Shown here in pieces: positions 9,784 through 19,055 of a stretch of 64,000 nucleotides of DNA; within the stretch, counting starts at the first letter, position 1; the number at the start of each line of letters is the position of its first letter. The translations under genes were made by a program, and so were the position numbers. The stretch lies in the NCBI GenBank assembly GCA_008690995.1, contig VRMN01000003.1, forward strand, positions 496,001 to 560,000, written 5' to 3'. Origin of the DNA: Porphyridium purpureum. Lineage: Eukaryota > Rhodophyta > Bangiophyceae > Porphyridiales > Porphyridiaceae. The notes under the pieces are model-generated. The model was given only the letters and a program-made list of their open reading frames with translations, was not told where the DNA came from and ran no database searches.

Positions 9784-10200
9784 TCACAGATCCATGCTTC
9801 GCTTCAAGAAGTCCGGGAATGGGCCATACTTGCGCAGATCCGGTTGGTTGAAAGAGCCCTTGCCTCCCTTCATCTCCGCCTGTCTGCCGTCGCCGGATGG
9901 CCACGCAATGCCCATATCCGCGGGCTTTTGCGGCATGAACTTGCCCGAGCTGTAATCAAAAAGGGTGTCCTCGCTGTCGTCGCCGGCAAACGTCTGCAGC
10001 GTGACCATCTCCAGCTTGACACCTTTCTTTCCGTCAAAGGAGATCACAGGCGCCTTATTCTTGATGTTCTTTGGGTACGCGGCGTTCACCACGTCGGCCG
10101 CGGACGCCGCCATGCGCAGCTTGCTCTGGCTGGCGTTGCACACGGTGCGCAACGCCGGCGCGCTCGAGCTCCCCACCAATCCTCCCGTCACAAACGCCAT
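9784..10200 (-). CDS. small plastid-targeted protein of unknown function
   Basis: I do not recognise this 138-residue protein. It begins MAFVTGG, with Phe at position 3, and continues with a Ser/Ala/Arg-rich stretch to about residue 35 that looks like a red algal transit peptide; the KLRMAA segment is a plausible processing site. The mature part is soluble, with no membrane segment, and rich in Gly, Lys and Asp. It has a VKLEMVTLQTF strand and an acidic TFAGDDSEDTLFDY stretch, and ends KYGPFPDFLKRSMDL. Size and charge would suit a small plastid accessory or linker protein, but nothing identifies it. The frame is open to 10275; the ATG at 10200 is preferred because it gives the targeting signal. 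Confidence 0.75.
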   Translation of the reverse strand: MAFVTGGLVGSSSAPALRTVCNASQSKLRMAASAADVVNAAYPKNIKNKAPVISFDGKKGVKLEMVTLQTFAGDDSEDTLFDYSSGKFMPQKPADMGIAWPSGDGRQAEMKGGKGSFNQPDLRKYGPFPDFLKRSMDL

Positions 10201-10556
10201 CTTCTCTGCGTCGCGGACTACACTTCCTTTCAGCGCACAAACGAGACACGCAACCCACCCACCTCTCACCCTCACGCTCTGGCGAATTCTCTCCCTCTTT
10301 CACCGCCTCTGCTCCCTCCTCCCTTGCACTCACTCGTCCAAACCAGGCAAACGTTGAACCAAGAAGAAAAAACCCTTGTTTGGTAGCGGAGGTCGTCGAG
10401 ATCACTCGAGATGCCCACTCGATCGAAATCGGATAACGGTTTATTGGTCCGCGGTACTGGGTGATGCACGGGTCGACCCGCTCAGACGATCAGACAGACT
10501 AGTGGACGCGGTCAGAGGGCGAAAGCAGCCATGAGCGCACGGAGCCAAGGTCTGGG
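10201..10556. other. intergenic, upstream of plastid protein
   Basis: This interval is pyrimidine-rich near 10285-10335 (CTCCCTC-type runs), like the leaders of several other genes here. It should contain the promoter of the small plastid protein and the 3' region of the first secreted array gene. No gene is supported. Confidence 0.45.
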
Positions 10557-11399
10557 TTAGATCCATTGGACGTTCTTCTTGTACTTGCTCTGGTACCACG
10601 CATGCACCGAATCAAGCACCGCGTCAAAGTCGATGGATTCAATGTCGAGCCCGAGAGACGAGGCCGCGCCCATCAGCTCGGCGAGTCGGACGGCGTACAC
10701 ATTTTTGGTGTGATACGCAGCGAAACAGCACTTGCACGACTTGTCTGGGAACGCGTTCGGGTGAGTCTTCAAGCAAATCTGGTTGCTGCGATGCTTAAGA
10801 ATAAACGACGTGAAGAAAGTGTCCCCTACATCACGAAAATCTCTACGATAATACTCGTGTGTCTTGATAAGCGTTGGACGATTCACGCTTTCTACACTCA
10901 GCTTCAATCTGACCAAGTCAGCTGGCTTGGGTGAATGAATCGTATAAGGATTCAGTCCCAAGTGCGAAAGCAAGTAGTGGATTGAGCGGAGCTGCCAAGT
11001 CGACCCCGAAGTGTATGTACCTGTCTGGACGATCACATTCTGCTTCCGCGCACTCAACCCCCCAGGAATAACTTGCGGACACTCGGTGCGAAGCTCGTCC
11101 AATGTGACTTCGCGCGTCAGCTGACAGTTGAGCGGGTCGGTGCACAGGCTCCGACTGGCTTCGCATGCTCCGATACTAGAATTCGTGAACCAGTCCCCAT
11201 AGTTCACGGAGAGTACGAGATACTTGCCGTTACGTCCGGACCCTCCTCCGTACTTTTGATAAGCTGGCAGGTCTGACGACCGCCGCCCAATGCCGCCCTC
11301 CGGGTTGCCTAGCGCAGTGACATTCTCTGCTGCCGATCGCCAGAGGAGCTGCATGGACACGATGACCACGGTAAAGGATAAAGCGAAGTGCCTGTTCAT
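10557..11399 (-). CDS. secreted sulfotransferase-like protein, array copy 1
   Basis: This 280-residue protein has an N-terminal signal peptide (about residues 1-24) and no other membrane segment, so it is probably secreted or lumenal. A conserved block, LPAYQKYGG and GKYLVLSVNYGDWFTN, precedes a Cys-rich stretch. Residues 121-140 form a strand and loop, NVIVQT then SGSTWQLRSI, resembling the PAPS-binding P-loop of sulfotransferases (SGTTWL-type). Then come an IKTH motif at 178-181, as in sulfotransferases, and FFTSFILKHR near 195-204, where the 3'-phosphate site would lie. The C-terminal third, with CKCC and a helix ending NVQWI, is specific to this family. A sulfotransferase role would suit an alga with sulfated polysaccharides, but it is inferred from motifs only. 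Copies 2 and 3 follow on the same strand. Confidence 0.8.
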   Translation of the reverse strand: MNRHFALSFTVVIVSMQLLWRSAAENVTALGNPEGGIGRRSSDLPAYQKYGGGSGRNGKYLVLSVNYGDWFTNSSIGACEASRSLCTDPLNCQLTREVTLDELRTECPQVIPGGLSARKQNVIVQTGTYTSGSTWQLRSIHYLLSHLGLNPYTIHSPKPADLVRLKLSVESVNRPTLIKTHEYYRRDFRDVGDTFFTSFILKHRSNQICLKTHPNAFPDKSCKCCFAAYHTKNVYAVRLAELMGAASSLGLDIESIDFDAVLDSVHAWYQSKYKKNVQWI

Positions 11400-12636
11400 G
11401 CTTCTGACTAGTAGCCGTTGATCTAGAAACGGACAAGGACACGCGCACGCAAGCCACGCAGCTCTACAGCTCGTCCGACATTACTTGATTCCTGTTGGAA
11501 GTTGGTGGAGATGATCGATCGGCTACGGGTTTCCTGAGAAGGCTGCGCCGTGCCATTCACAACGATCGGAATGCGTCACGATCCTGGTCTCTTATCTGTC
11601 TCATCCAGGACCTTCTCGTATGCTGGACTCTCGAAATGTGCGGCGCACGCCGAAATCCGCCCTCTTCATCGTCGATTGACATGAACCTCCGTTAACACAA
11701 GTGCTTACCGAAAGGTAATCTGGGTTTCAGTTAAGGAGGCTATAATGTGAAAGAAGAGGAGCTGCGTGAGGCCTGGTCACCGACCGACCGCTTGTCTGAC
11801 CCAGCTGGTTTGTCCATGGCGGACGGTCAAGCATGTGCGCAACGGCACCTTGCGGACTAGGTCCTTGTGCGCGCCCTGGCAGGGGCATTGTGATGGGGCG
11901 TGGAATGACCAGGGCCGCTACGGAAAGATTGGCCTTCGGCGATGACTCGCTCACACAAAAAGAAGGCTACGGAAGGCTGCGGAGCGGCGGCGACATGACC
12001 GCTTGACGGTACCGTTGTGAACATCTCTGCAGGGTACGTTCAATTGGTCGCTCGCGTTTTGTCGTCGCAAGATGGCCGTGGTTGCTGCCGTGGCGGTGCC
12101 GCCGGGCCTTGTCGTAATTGGCCTGTTTCCGTGGTCAACTAGAGTAAGAATCACTGAGGTTCGACAAGGACATCTCGGGGGTGCCCTGGGAGCCAGCTCA
12201 CGATGAACCAGCGAGACGTGCAGCGGATCGCCAGGATCTGCAGCCGAGAAGCACTGCCGCCCGGTGCGTGCGTGGTCAGTGCCTGGAAGAGGCAGCTTGA
12301 TAAATCATTGGTTAAGACCCATGTGGCTGCGGCTTCTGGCAATGACGCTGCGATGGGCTGGCCCGCTGAGAACCAGGACGCAAAGCATCATCCTGCAAGC
12401 GTGCAGTACAGCGCTCATGCAATCGCCTATTTCATTTTATTAAGACCTGCCGTCTTCAATGTAGGCAAGTCCAAGCCCCAGCCGCGCATGTCCTGCCACT
12501 TGATCTAGTGACGCAACAGCATGCACGCGACACGATAGCTTTCATGATCCTGGTGGCTCTGGGCGGAGTGACGGTCAATCCCGCCAGTGAAAGAAAGCAG
12601 GCTCAAATGAGCAGCACTGGATGAGCACAGATCGCC
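11400..12636. other. spacer between array copies 1 and 2
   Basis: This 1.2-kb interval separates the first two secreted-protein genes. Short open frames exist, the longest on the plus strand at 12203-12508 (101 codons), but none has a recognisable domain. It should contain the promoter of copy 1. No duplicated block shared with the second spacer was obvious by eye. Confidence 0.5.
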
Positions 12637-13467
12637 CTAGACCCATTTGACGCCCTTAAGATATTTGCCTTTGTACCACGCATGCACCGAATCAAGCACC
12701 GCGTCAAAGTCTATGGATTCAATATCAAGCCCGAGGGACGAAGCCGCGCCCATCAGCTCGGCGAGTCGGACTGCGTACACATTTTTGGTGTGCCAAGCAG
12801 CAAAACAGCACTTGCATGACTTGTCTGGGAACGCATTTGGATGAGTCTTGGCGCAAATTTGATTGTTTCGATGCCTGAGATCAAACGAGGTAAAGAAAAC
12901 GTCGCCGACATCGGCAAACTCTCTTCGATAAAATTCATGCGTCTTGTAGACCGTCGGCTGCATTCGATTATTGGCTTCTTGCTTCAATCTGGTAAGATTA
13001 CTCCCTTTCGCTGCGTGAAAAGTGAAAGGGTTCATACGCTTGTGCGCCAGTAAGAAGACCAGCGAACGGAGCTGCCAAGTCGATCCCGTGCCTCCTGCAG
13101 CTGTTTGGACAATCACAGTCTGCTTCTTCTCACTTACACCTCCAGGAATAATTTGCGGGCACTCGGCGCGAAGCTCGTCCAGCGAGACCTCGCGCGTGAG
13201 CTGACACGTGAGCGGGTCCGTACACAGGCTTCGACTGGCTTCGCACGCTCCGTCAGTGGCATTCGTAAACCAGTCTCCATAGTTTATGGAAAGCACGAGG
13301 TACTTGCCGTTGCGTCCGAACACTCCTCCGTACTTTTGATACGCTGGCGGCTTGGGGGTCGACGGCGCATCTGTGCCGGCGAGGATGCTGAGCGCCGGGA
13401 CATCCGCTGCCACAGCAAGCAGAAGGAGCTGCACAAATACGATACCTAGAACAAAAAGCTTGCTCAT
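12637..13467 (-). CDS. secreted sulfotransferase-like protein, array copy 2
   Basis: This 276-residue paralogue of copy 1 has a clear signal peptide (MSKLFVLGIVFVQLLLLAVA). It shares the PAYQKYGG and NYGDWFTN block, the P-loop-like TGSTWQLRSL segment, the YKTHEFYRREF motif, FFTSFDLRHRNN and the Cys-rich CKCCFAAWHTKN stretch. The last 70 residues are nearly identical to copy 1, while the middle region between the P-loop and the KTH motif differs most. The family assignment is inferred from the same motifs as copy 1. The start codons of copies 1 and 2 are about 2.07 kb apart on the same strand, which indicates tandem duplication. Confidence 0.82.
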   Translation of the reverse strand: MSKLFVLGIVFVQLLLLAVAADVPALSILAGTDAPSTPKPPAYQKYGGVFGRNGKYLVLSINYGDWFTNATDGACEASRSLCTDPLTCQLTREVSLDELRAECPQIIPGGVSEKKQTVIVQTAAGGTGSTWQLRSLVFLLAHKRMNPFTFHAAKGSNLTRLKQEANNRMQPTVYKTHEFYRREFADVGDVFFTSFDLRHRNNQICAKTHPNAFPDKSCKCCFAAWHTKNVYAVRLAELMGAASSLGLDIESIDFDAVLDSVHAWYKGKYLKGVKWV

Positions 13468-14914
13468 CTTGCTGTTCGTTACACCCAGCTATGACAGCGA
13501 AAAGGGGGCCTGCGCTTCGTTGGATAGAGCAGCGTGTGAGTGCGAGCGTGTAAACTCGCCGCAGCTGCTCAGAAGCCATACCATAATGAAACGATCATTT
13601 CTCCTATGCACTGTTTACGACGAGCGTGGCCATGTTCTACTACAAGCTCGGCTTCAATGCTGTCCAGTGCGGCGGTGTCGGTACACGTTGCGGACACAGG
13701 CCGAAAACGCGCAGCAGCGCAAAAATTGTGGGAGCGAGCAGGCTGGCGGTTGCTTTTTTGTTTGTTTTCTTTTTTCTTTGGACGTCATGTCAACATACCA
13801 TTGATCACGCCATACTGTTTGCTGTGTGCACGAGCGGCTCGGGCACGCAAGCGGTTTGTCAAAACGCCGGCGCATCCGCGAAACCGAGTTCATTGATGTC
13901 TGTCTTGGCAACAGGCGCGCCGGAAGCAGAGCACCCTACGAAGTTTTCGCACTGTTCCTTGCGCCGGACACATGTGTTCTCGGAAAGGCCGACGAAGCGC
14001 GTTCCCTTCACAAAGCTCGGACACTTGGCGCTATGAGCCAGGCCAGGTGGCATTCATGGCATGGTGAAGGCTCGTGCGCCCTGTTGGTTCCTAGACACAT
14101 GCTCATGACCGGTTCAAGGAGCGGCTTCACCGACGAACGGCGTATTTGAGAGCGCTTTGATGTCAGGATATACATAGGATAAATTTACTTGACCCGTTCA
14201 AAACGTTTTATGAAGCAACATCAAGGCATGCGCGCCCAGATAAAGCTCAGTTTGTTTTTTTCCACCTGACGTACTCACTCACATGGTGTCGCAAGTTGAC
14301 GAGGAAGGACCGGTGTTTGCGGTTTACGTGTTTCACGAGTTATTGACGCGTTCTTTCGACAAAGCATGAGTGGGAAACGATCCGATAAGCAGAGAATGCA
14401 CATTCGCAAATCCGGCCGGCTACAATGGAAGAAGAAAAAAGTGCGTCTGACAAAACGCCCACGTTTGAAACGCTAATCGTGACCACCCTAAATCACCTCT
14501 GGTGAATGCCAGACGCGGAACCAAACATGAACTCTGTGCCTCTCGAGAAGTCTAGTACATTAGCGGCCATCACTTTCGGTTCAACAGCATGCGGAAGGTG
14601 ATCATGAAGCGCCCGAGTATTTGCGAGTGTGCGGCGGGAAGATTTGGACGTCTCTCGTTTAAGCCGCTAAGGGTTGGCGCTTCTTCAATGGAAGCTGTCA
14701 CATACCAAGTCCACAAGCTAGACTCACACGAACCGCGCTTATCGGTTTACTCAACGTCTCTGAATCCACGGATGTACCGAGACAGGCTGAGCAGCAGACG
14801 CAGCCGAAGATGCTCCGAAGTACACGGCTTGCGCCTAGTCACTGGCAGGCGGACTCGAATATGGACGGCGAGAGTGCACGTATCTGGCATTGGCGGGTAT
14901 GACGGGGGGCCACA
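13468..14914. other. spacer between array copies 2 and 3
   Basis: This 1.45-kb interval separates array copy 2 from the pseudogene. It holds a few open frames of 60-136 codons in several phases, none with a recognisable domain. It includes a T-rich run near 13752-13780 and an AT-richer stretch near 14160-14300. I see no gene. Confidence 0.5.
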
Positions 14915-15860
14915 CTAGATCCAATTGACATTTTTGTGGTACTTGGAGCAGTACCAGCCTTGGATATCTGCGAGCACGCCGTCAAAATCAATAGATTCTG
15001 GAGCAGTACCAGCCTTGGATATCTGCGAGCACGCCGTCAAATCAATAGATTCTGGAGCAGTACCAGCCTTGGATATCTGCGAGCACGCCGTCAAAATCAA
15101 TAGATTCAATGTCGAGTCCGAGAGACGAGGCCGCGCCCATGAGTTCGACTAGCCGGACTGTGTACAAGTTTTTGGTGTGCCAAGCAGCAAAACAGCACTT
15201 GCATGACCTGCGTGGGAATACATGAGGGTGAGTCTTTGCGCAACTTTGATGGTTTCGATGCCTGAGATCAAATGAGGTGAAGAAGGCATCCCCGACGTCA
15301 CCGATCGCCTTGCGATAAAAATCGTGTGTTCGGTAAACTTAGACCGTCACTCCTTTCCCATGACGCGCGTTTTGCTTCAACCTGCTGAGATCACCTTGCT
15401 CGCGCGCGTGCAAGGTGTGAGGCTCGAGACTCGCATGCAACAGCAAGATGAGGATCGAACGGAGCTGCCAAGTCGACCCCGTGCCTCCCGCAGCTGTCTG
15501 GACGATCACATTCTGCTTCTGCGTATTCAGACCCCCAGGAATAGCTGGCGGACACTCGGCGCGAAGCTCGTCCAGCGAGACTTCGCGCGTTAGCTGGCAT
15601 GTGAGCGGGTCAGTGCACAGGTTTCGACTGGCTTTGCATGCTCCGTCAGTAGTTTTCGTAAACCAGTCCCCATAGTTTATGGAAAGCACGAGGTACTTGC
15701 CGTTACGTCCGGAGCCTCCTCCGTACTTTTGATATGCGGGAAGTTCCGTGGCCGACGGCACGTCCATGCCGTGACGAACGTCTTTTCCTGCGACATCGTG
15801 GACGAGCGTCGACAGCAGGAGCAGGGCGTTCATGAATCCGAAAATGAAGAGCATGCCCAT
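14915..15860 (-). pseudogene. array copy 3, disrupted secreted sulfotransferase-like gene
   Basis: The first 173 codons, from ATG at 15860, match copies 1 and 2: signal peptide, AYQKYGG and NYGDWFTK block, and TGSTWQLRSI P-loop-like segment. A TAA at 15339-15341 then interrupts the frame, just where the other copies have the KTH motif. Beyond it the same frame continues and still encodes recognisable family sequence (FFTSFDLRHRNH, CKCCFAAWHTKN, SLGLDIESIDFD), so the stop is not caused by a frameshift. Near the 3' end a 55-bp segment is present three times, which breaks the frame and leads to an early stop at 15042-15044; the ancestral C-terminus (KNVNWI) and stop survive at 14915. Retained similarity on both sides of the lesions suggests recent inactivation. 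A truncated secreted product of 173 residues could still be made. Confidence 0.85.
14945..15107. repeat. 55-bp tandem triplication inside array copy 3
   Basis: Three consecutive units start at 14945, 15000 and 15054, each opening with GGAGCAGTACCAGCC and ending at the TAGATTC sequence. Lengths are 55, 54 and about 54 bp; unit 2 lacks one A of an A-run. One unit corresponds to a single segment near the C-terminus of the intact paralogues, so this is a local tandem duplication. It disrupts the reading frame of copy 3. Confidence 0.92.
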
Positions 15861-16268
15861 GTTGAGAACCAGAACACGTCACTCTGAGAAACGAGGCGGT
15901 TGATACCGTAGCTGAGTAGCCAGCCCCTTTGCCAAAGGCTTGCTGTCCACCAAGGTCATGCCGAAGATGGGGACATGATAACAGAAAGCTCAGGCCCTCA
16001 TATACCCACCATATGAGCGCGCACTGACAAATCCGAAACGAAGAAAGTCAGCACGTCTCCGCGGAGGACGCGGGACAGGTCCGCGTGAGCAGCCGTCGCC
16101 CGTCGCATGCGTGGAGACCGCCTGCCAACCTTCAAAGTGAGGAAACTGGCAACTCGTGCGAGACCAATAAACCGAATTTGCGCCGCATTCGGAGAACCGC
16201 GGATCTCCCATAATTGTCGAACTCGAGCTCGCAAAAAGACAATTAGAGCGGCAGAGTCGGGACGCAAT
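15861..16268. other. intergenic between array copy 3 and DVR
   Basis: About 400 bp between divergently transcribed genes. The plus frame of the downstream reductase stays open up to an ATG at 16107, but the residues there do not look conserved. No repeat is seen. Confidence 0.45.
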
Positions 16269-17474
16269 ATGGCGTGCTGGATACAATCGACTCCCATTGG
16301 AAGCAAGCATGCGCCGGCAGAAGCACGCGGTGCGTGCGCGCTCGGTGCAGGGTTTACGGGCGTGTTGCAGCGTCGGGCACGCGTGCGAGCACCGACGTGT
16401 CGAAGCGCACGTGTGATCTCGATGGATCAACCGGGCCAAGGCATTTATGATCCGGCGACGCGGCCGCAGGATGTGAACGTGGTAGTTTTCGGGAGCACAG
16501 GATACATCGGAAAGTATGTGACGAAGGAGTTCATCAAGCAAGGCTATCGCGTGACTGCGTTTGCGCGGCCTTCGTCCGGGATCGGTGGCAAGAAGACCAT
16601 GCAAGACGTCCGCGACGACTTCGAAGGTGGGGACGTGCGATTCGGCGACGTCACTGATTTAGAATCGGTTAAGGCTGCATTTGAAAACCTGCCGGACGCA
16701 AAGTCAACAATTGTGGTATCGTGCCTGGCGTCTCGTGGTGGTGGAATCAAGGATTCAAACTTGATAGACTACCAGGCCACATTGAACACTCTGCGTGCCG
16801 GCCGGGAGGCAGGTGCTTCCCACTTTATTCTCCTGTCGGCAATTTGCGTGCAAAAACCGCTGCTTGAGTTTCAGCGCGCCAAGCTCAAGTTTGAAGCCGA
16901 GCTCTCAAAGGAGGCAGAGCGAGACCAGGACTTCAGTTTTAGCATCGTGCGCCCGACTGCGTTTTTCAAGTCGCTCGCAGGGCAATTTGAGCGCCTTGGT
17001 CAGGGTAACGCATACATTTATTTTGGCGATGGGAAGCTGTGCAAATGCAACGCGATTTCGGAGTCAGACCTTGCGAAGTTCATGGTGCTATGTGCGCATC
17101 AGGAGGAAAAGAGAAACTCGATTCTTCCAGTCGGCGGACCAGGCGAGCCCGTGACTCCGCTAGAACAAGCAGAGCTGCAGTTTGCACTCCTTGGCAAGAA
17201 GCCAAAGTACTCATCTGCACCTATTGCTCTTTTTGACGTGATTATCAACGTGCTCGACACGATGGGTAGGCTGATTCCTCCCCTTCGCGAAGCGGCTGAG
17301 TTTGGCCGGATCGGGAAGTATTATGCAACGGAGGATATGGTTGGCCCATCCTTCGGCGAAGACACGCTGGAAGCCTTCTTCGTCCAGGCGCGCGATGGGG
17401 GCCTCAGTGGCCAGGAGCTTGGCGATGCGTCCATTTTTAATCGCAAGGAGCAGATGTCGGCTGGGAAAAAGTAG
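16269..17474 (+). CDS. DVR: divinyl chlorophyllide a 8-vinyl-reductase, plastid
   Basis: The 401-residue enzyme reduces the 8-vinyl group of divinyl chlorophyllide to give the monovinyl form in chlorophyll a synthesis, using NADPH in the plastid. It is of the BciA/DVR type, with an extended Rossmann fold. Visible features are the dinucleotide loop VFGSTGYIGKYV (about residue 73), VSCLASRGGGIKDS, IDYQATLNTL, LLSAICVQKPLLEFQRAKLK (the catalytic region), SIVRPTAFFKSL and the C-terminal EFGRIGKYYATE and GQELGDASIF segments, all characteristic of DVR. Residues 1 to about 55 are basic and rich in Ala and Arg, consistent with a transit peptide. I use the ATG at 16269, which opens this peptide; the frame extends to 16107. 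Its 3' end faces a chlorophyllase-like hydrolase 112 bp away. Confidence 0.95.
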   Translation: MACWIQSTPIGSKHAPAEARGACALGAGFTGVLQRRARVRAPTCRSARVISMDQPGQGIYDPATRPQDVNVVVFGSTGYIGKYVTKEFIKQGYRVTAFARPSSGIGGKKTMQDVRDDFEGGDVRFGDVTDLESVKAAFENLPDAKSTIVVSCLASRGGGIKDSNLIDYQATLNTLRAGREAGASHFILLSAICVQKPLLEFQRAKLKFEAELSKEAERDQDFSFSIVRPTAFFKSLAGQFERLGQGNAYIYFGDGKLCKCNAISESDLAKFMVLCAHQEEKRNSILPVGGPGEPVTPLEQAELQFALLGKKPKYSSAPIALFDVIINVLDTMGRLIPPLREAAEFGRIGKYYATEDMVGPSFGEDTLEAFFVQARDGGLSGQELGDASIFNRKEQMSAGKK

Positions 17475-17586
17475 ACAGGGTAGACTAGCGGAGAGTGCGA
17501 GAGTGTCTTCCTCATGATGCTGTGACTAGCTTACCGCTGACGAAGCTGTGCCTAACTTTTGAGAGCTATGGCTGTCCTGGCGAAAT

Positions 17587-18753
17587 CTAATTTGCACCTT
17601 CGCAATGTTGTAACCAACGATCGAGTTTCTCGTTAAACTCGGCCGGGTTTTCGTCATGTGGACAGTGACCGGCCTGAATTGGAATAAAGCAATCATCTCT
17701 CTCCAACATGAGGAGCATTTTCTCGGCTCGCTCACTCGTGATCCATGGGTCCAGAACGCCCCACAAGAGAACGACTGGAATCTTACACTCACGAATTCGG
17801 CTGATCAAGTTATTCACATTCACACCTGTGCGCATGGCGCGGCCTCCAATTGCCGTCCGATAAAAGACCTCGAAGGCATTTGGCGTCATAGCGGCCTCAT
17901 AGATAAACTCCACAATGTCGTCGTCCACTCGCGACTTATCGCTCGGGTACACCTGCTCGAGCACCTTACGAATGCGCTCCTTTCGACGAAACGCCAGGAA
18001 GCCAGCCAGACTCGCTCCACGTGCAAAAATATCCGTGAACAATTCCCACACCGTCTCCTTACTGAACGGGTCCTTTTCAAAAGGATCTGCGTCTTTTGGA
18101 TCCCAGCTCACGTCTTGCACGTCCTCCGGTGCCACAATCGGGCCTGCTGCGTTTACCAGAGCAAGGCCTTTGACGCGCTCCGGATAGTACGCAGCCACAT
18201 TCAAAACTGAGTATCCACCTAGCGAGTTGCCAGCAAGATAGACTTGCTCCTCTGGCATCACCTGCTCGATGAAGTCACTTAGCTGCTGCATCCACACAAA
18301 TGCGCCGTGTGTGGAAAATCCTTCTGGAATAGACGGCTTGGCGCTAAGACCAAAGCCGAGGAGATCAATGGCAAAGACGCGATACCCTCGATCGGCGAGC
18401 ACGGGCGCATTGAAACGCCAGTGGTCAGCGCTAGCTCCGAATCCATGAACGAGCAAAACGCACGGGCCCGTATTGGACTCGCCTAGTGCTGCATACCGAA
18501 CTTTGTGGCCGCGCCAAGTCCACTCCTTGCGCCACTGGCGCGGATCCCGGTGGAGGGACACTGTCGTTTCTTCATTCGTCAGCAGTGACGTCTCCAGCGA
18601 CATTGTCACCGTGGCGGTACCGCACTGAAGAGTTCGAGTCCCTCGACGCCTCGCAGCCCGCGCGGATGCCGCGTTTACATCGCACAACCGCCGAGTCTGG
18701 CCATCCACGCCCGACTCCGTCCTGAATGCATGCCCACTCACCACGAAGCCCAT
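17587..18753 (-). CDS. plastid alpha/beta hydrolase, chlorophyll dephytylase-like
   Basis: This 388-residue protein is an alpha/beta-fold hydrolase close to the plant/cyanobacterial group that includes chlorophyll dephytylase CLD1 and, more distantly, pheophytinase. Residues 1 to about 50 resemble a transit peptide. The fold motifs are W(T/R)WRGHKVRY, the oxyanion loop LLVHGFGASADHW (101-112), AIDLLGFGLSAKP, the nucleophile elbow GNSLGG with Ser177, the acid in WGVLDPW (Asp335) and His363 in AGHCPHDENP. CLD1-type enzymes remove the phytyl tail of chlorophyll a during photosystem repair, so this role is plausible, but the family also contains esterases of unknown substrate. It converges with the chlorophyll biosynthesis gene DVR. 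The frame is open to 19035, but the ATG at 18753 gives the targeting sequence. Confidence 0.85.
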   Translation of the reverse strand: MGFVVSGHAFRTESGVDGQTRRLCDVNAASARAARRRGTRTLQCGTATVTMSLETSLLTNEETTVSLHRDPRQWRKEWTWRGHKVRYAALGESNTGPCVLLVHGFGASADHWRFNAPVLADRGYRVFAIDLLGFGLSAKPSIPEGFSTHGAFVWMQQLSDFIEQVMPEEQVYLAGNSLGGYSVLNVAAYYPERVKGLALVNAAGPIVAPEDVQDVSWDPKDADPFEKDPFSKETVWELFTDIFARGASLAGFLAFRRKERIRKVLEQVYPSDKSRVDDDIVEFIYEAAMTPNAFEVFYRTAIGGRAMRTGVNVNNLISRIRECKIPVVLLWGVLDPWITSERAEKMLLMLERDDCFIPIQAGHCPHDENPAEFNEKLDRWLQHCEGAN

Positions 18754-19055
18754 TCTCCACCGCCACCAAGGCCACAGTCGGTAGCAGCTGTCGAAAATAA
18801 GGACGAACGTGCCAGAAAGAGGTGAACGTGCGACGCCTGTCGACACGTGCGGCCGTGGATACCTTCTGCGCTGCTCAGATCGATGCCGTTCGCGCTCTCT
18901 CACGCGCAGTATAACCTCCACTTCGTCTGTCAAGGCGGTTTCATGCTCCAACCGGTTCACACCGGTTGAATTTGTGGAAACAGAATTCGAAGCCGATAAG
19001 CCACAGTGCGCGGAAATGTTTTGGGGCGGGAGCATGCACGCCGACAGAGTCGGTG
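18754..19055. promoter_or_regulatory. divergent promoter region, hydrolase / pseudouridine synthase
   Basis: About 300 bp lie between the chosen starts of the hydrolase (minus) and the pseudouridine synthase (plus). A near-palindrome, AACCGGTTCACACCGGTT, covers 18951-18968 and contains two ACCGGTT half-sites. No TATA box is evident. A shared promoter is inferred from geometry only. Confidence 0.35.

Noticed and set aside
12203-12508. 101-codon plus-strand open frame in the array spacer
   Set aside because: No recognisable domain and no similarity to the array genes.
18627-18638. Second T-loop-like AGTTCGAGTCCC
   Set aside because: Inside the hydrolase reading frame, with no T-stem pairing.
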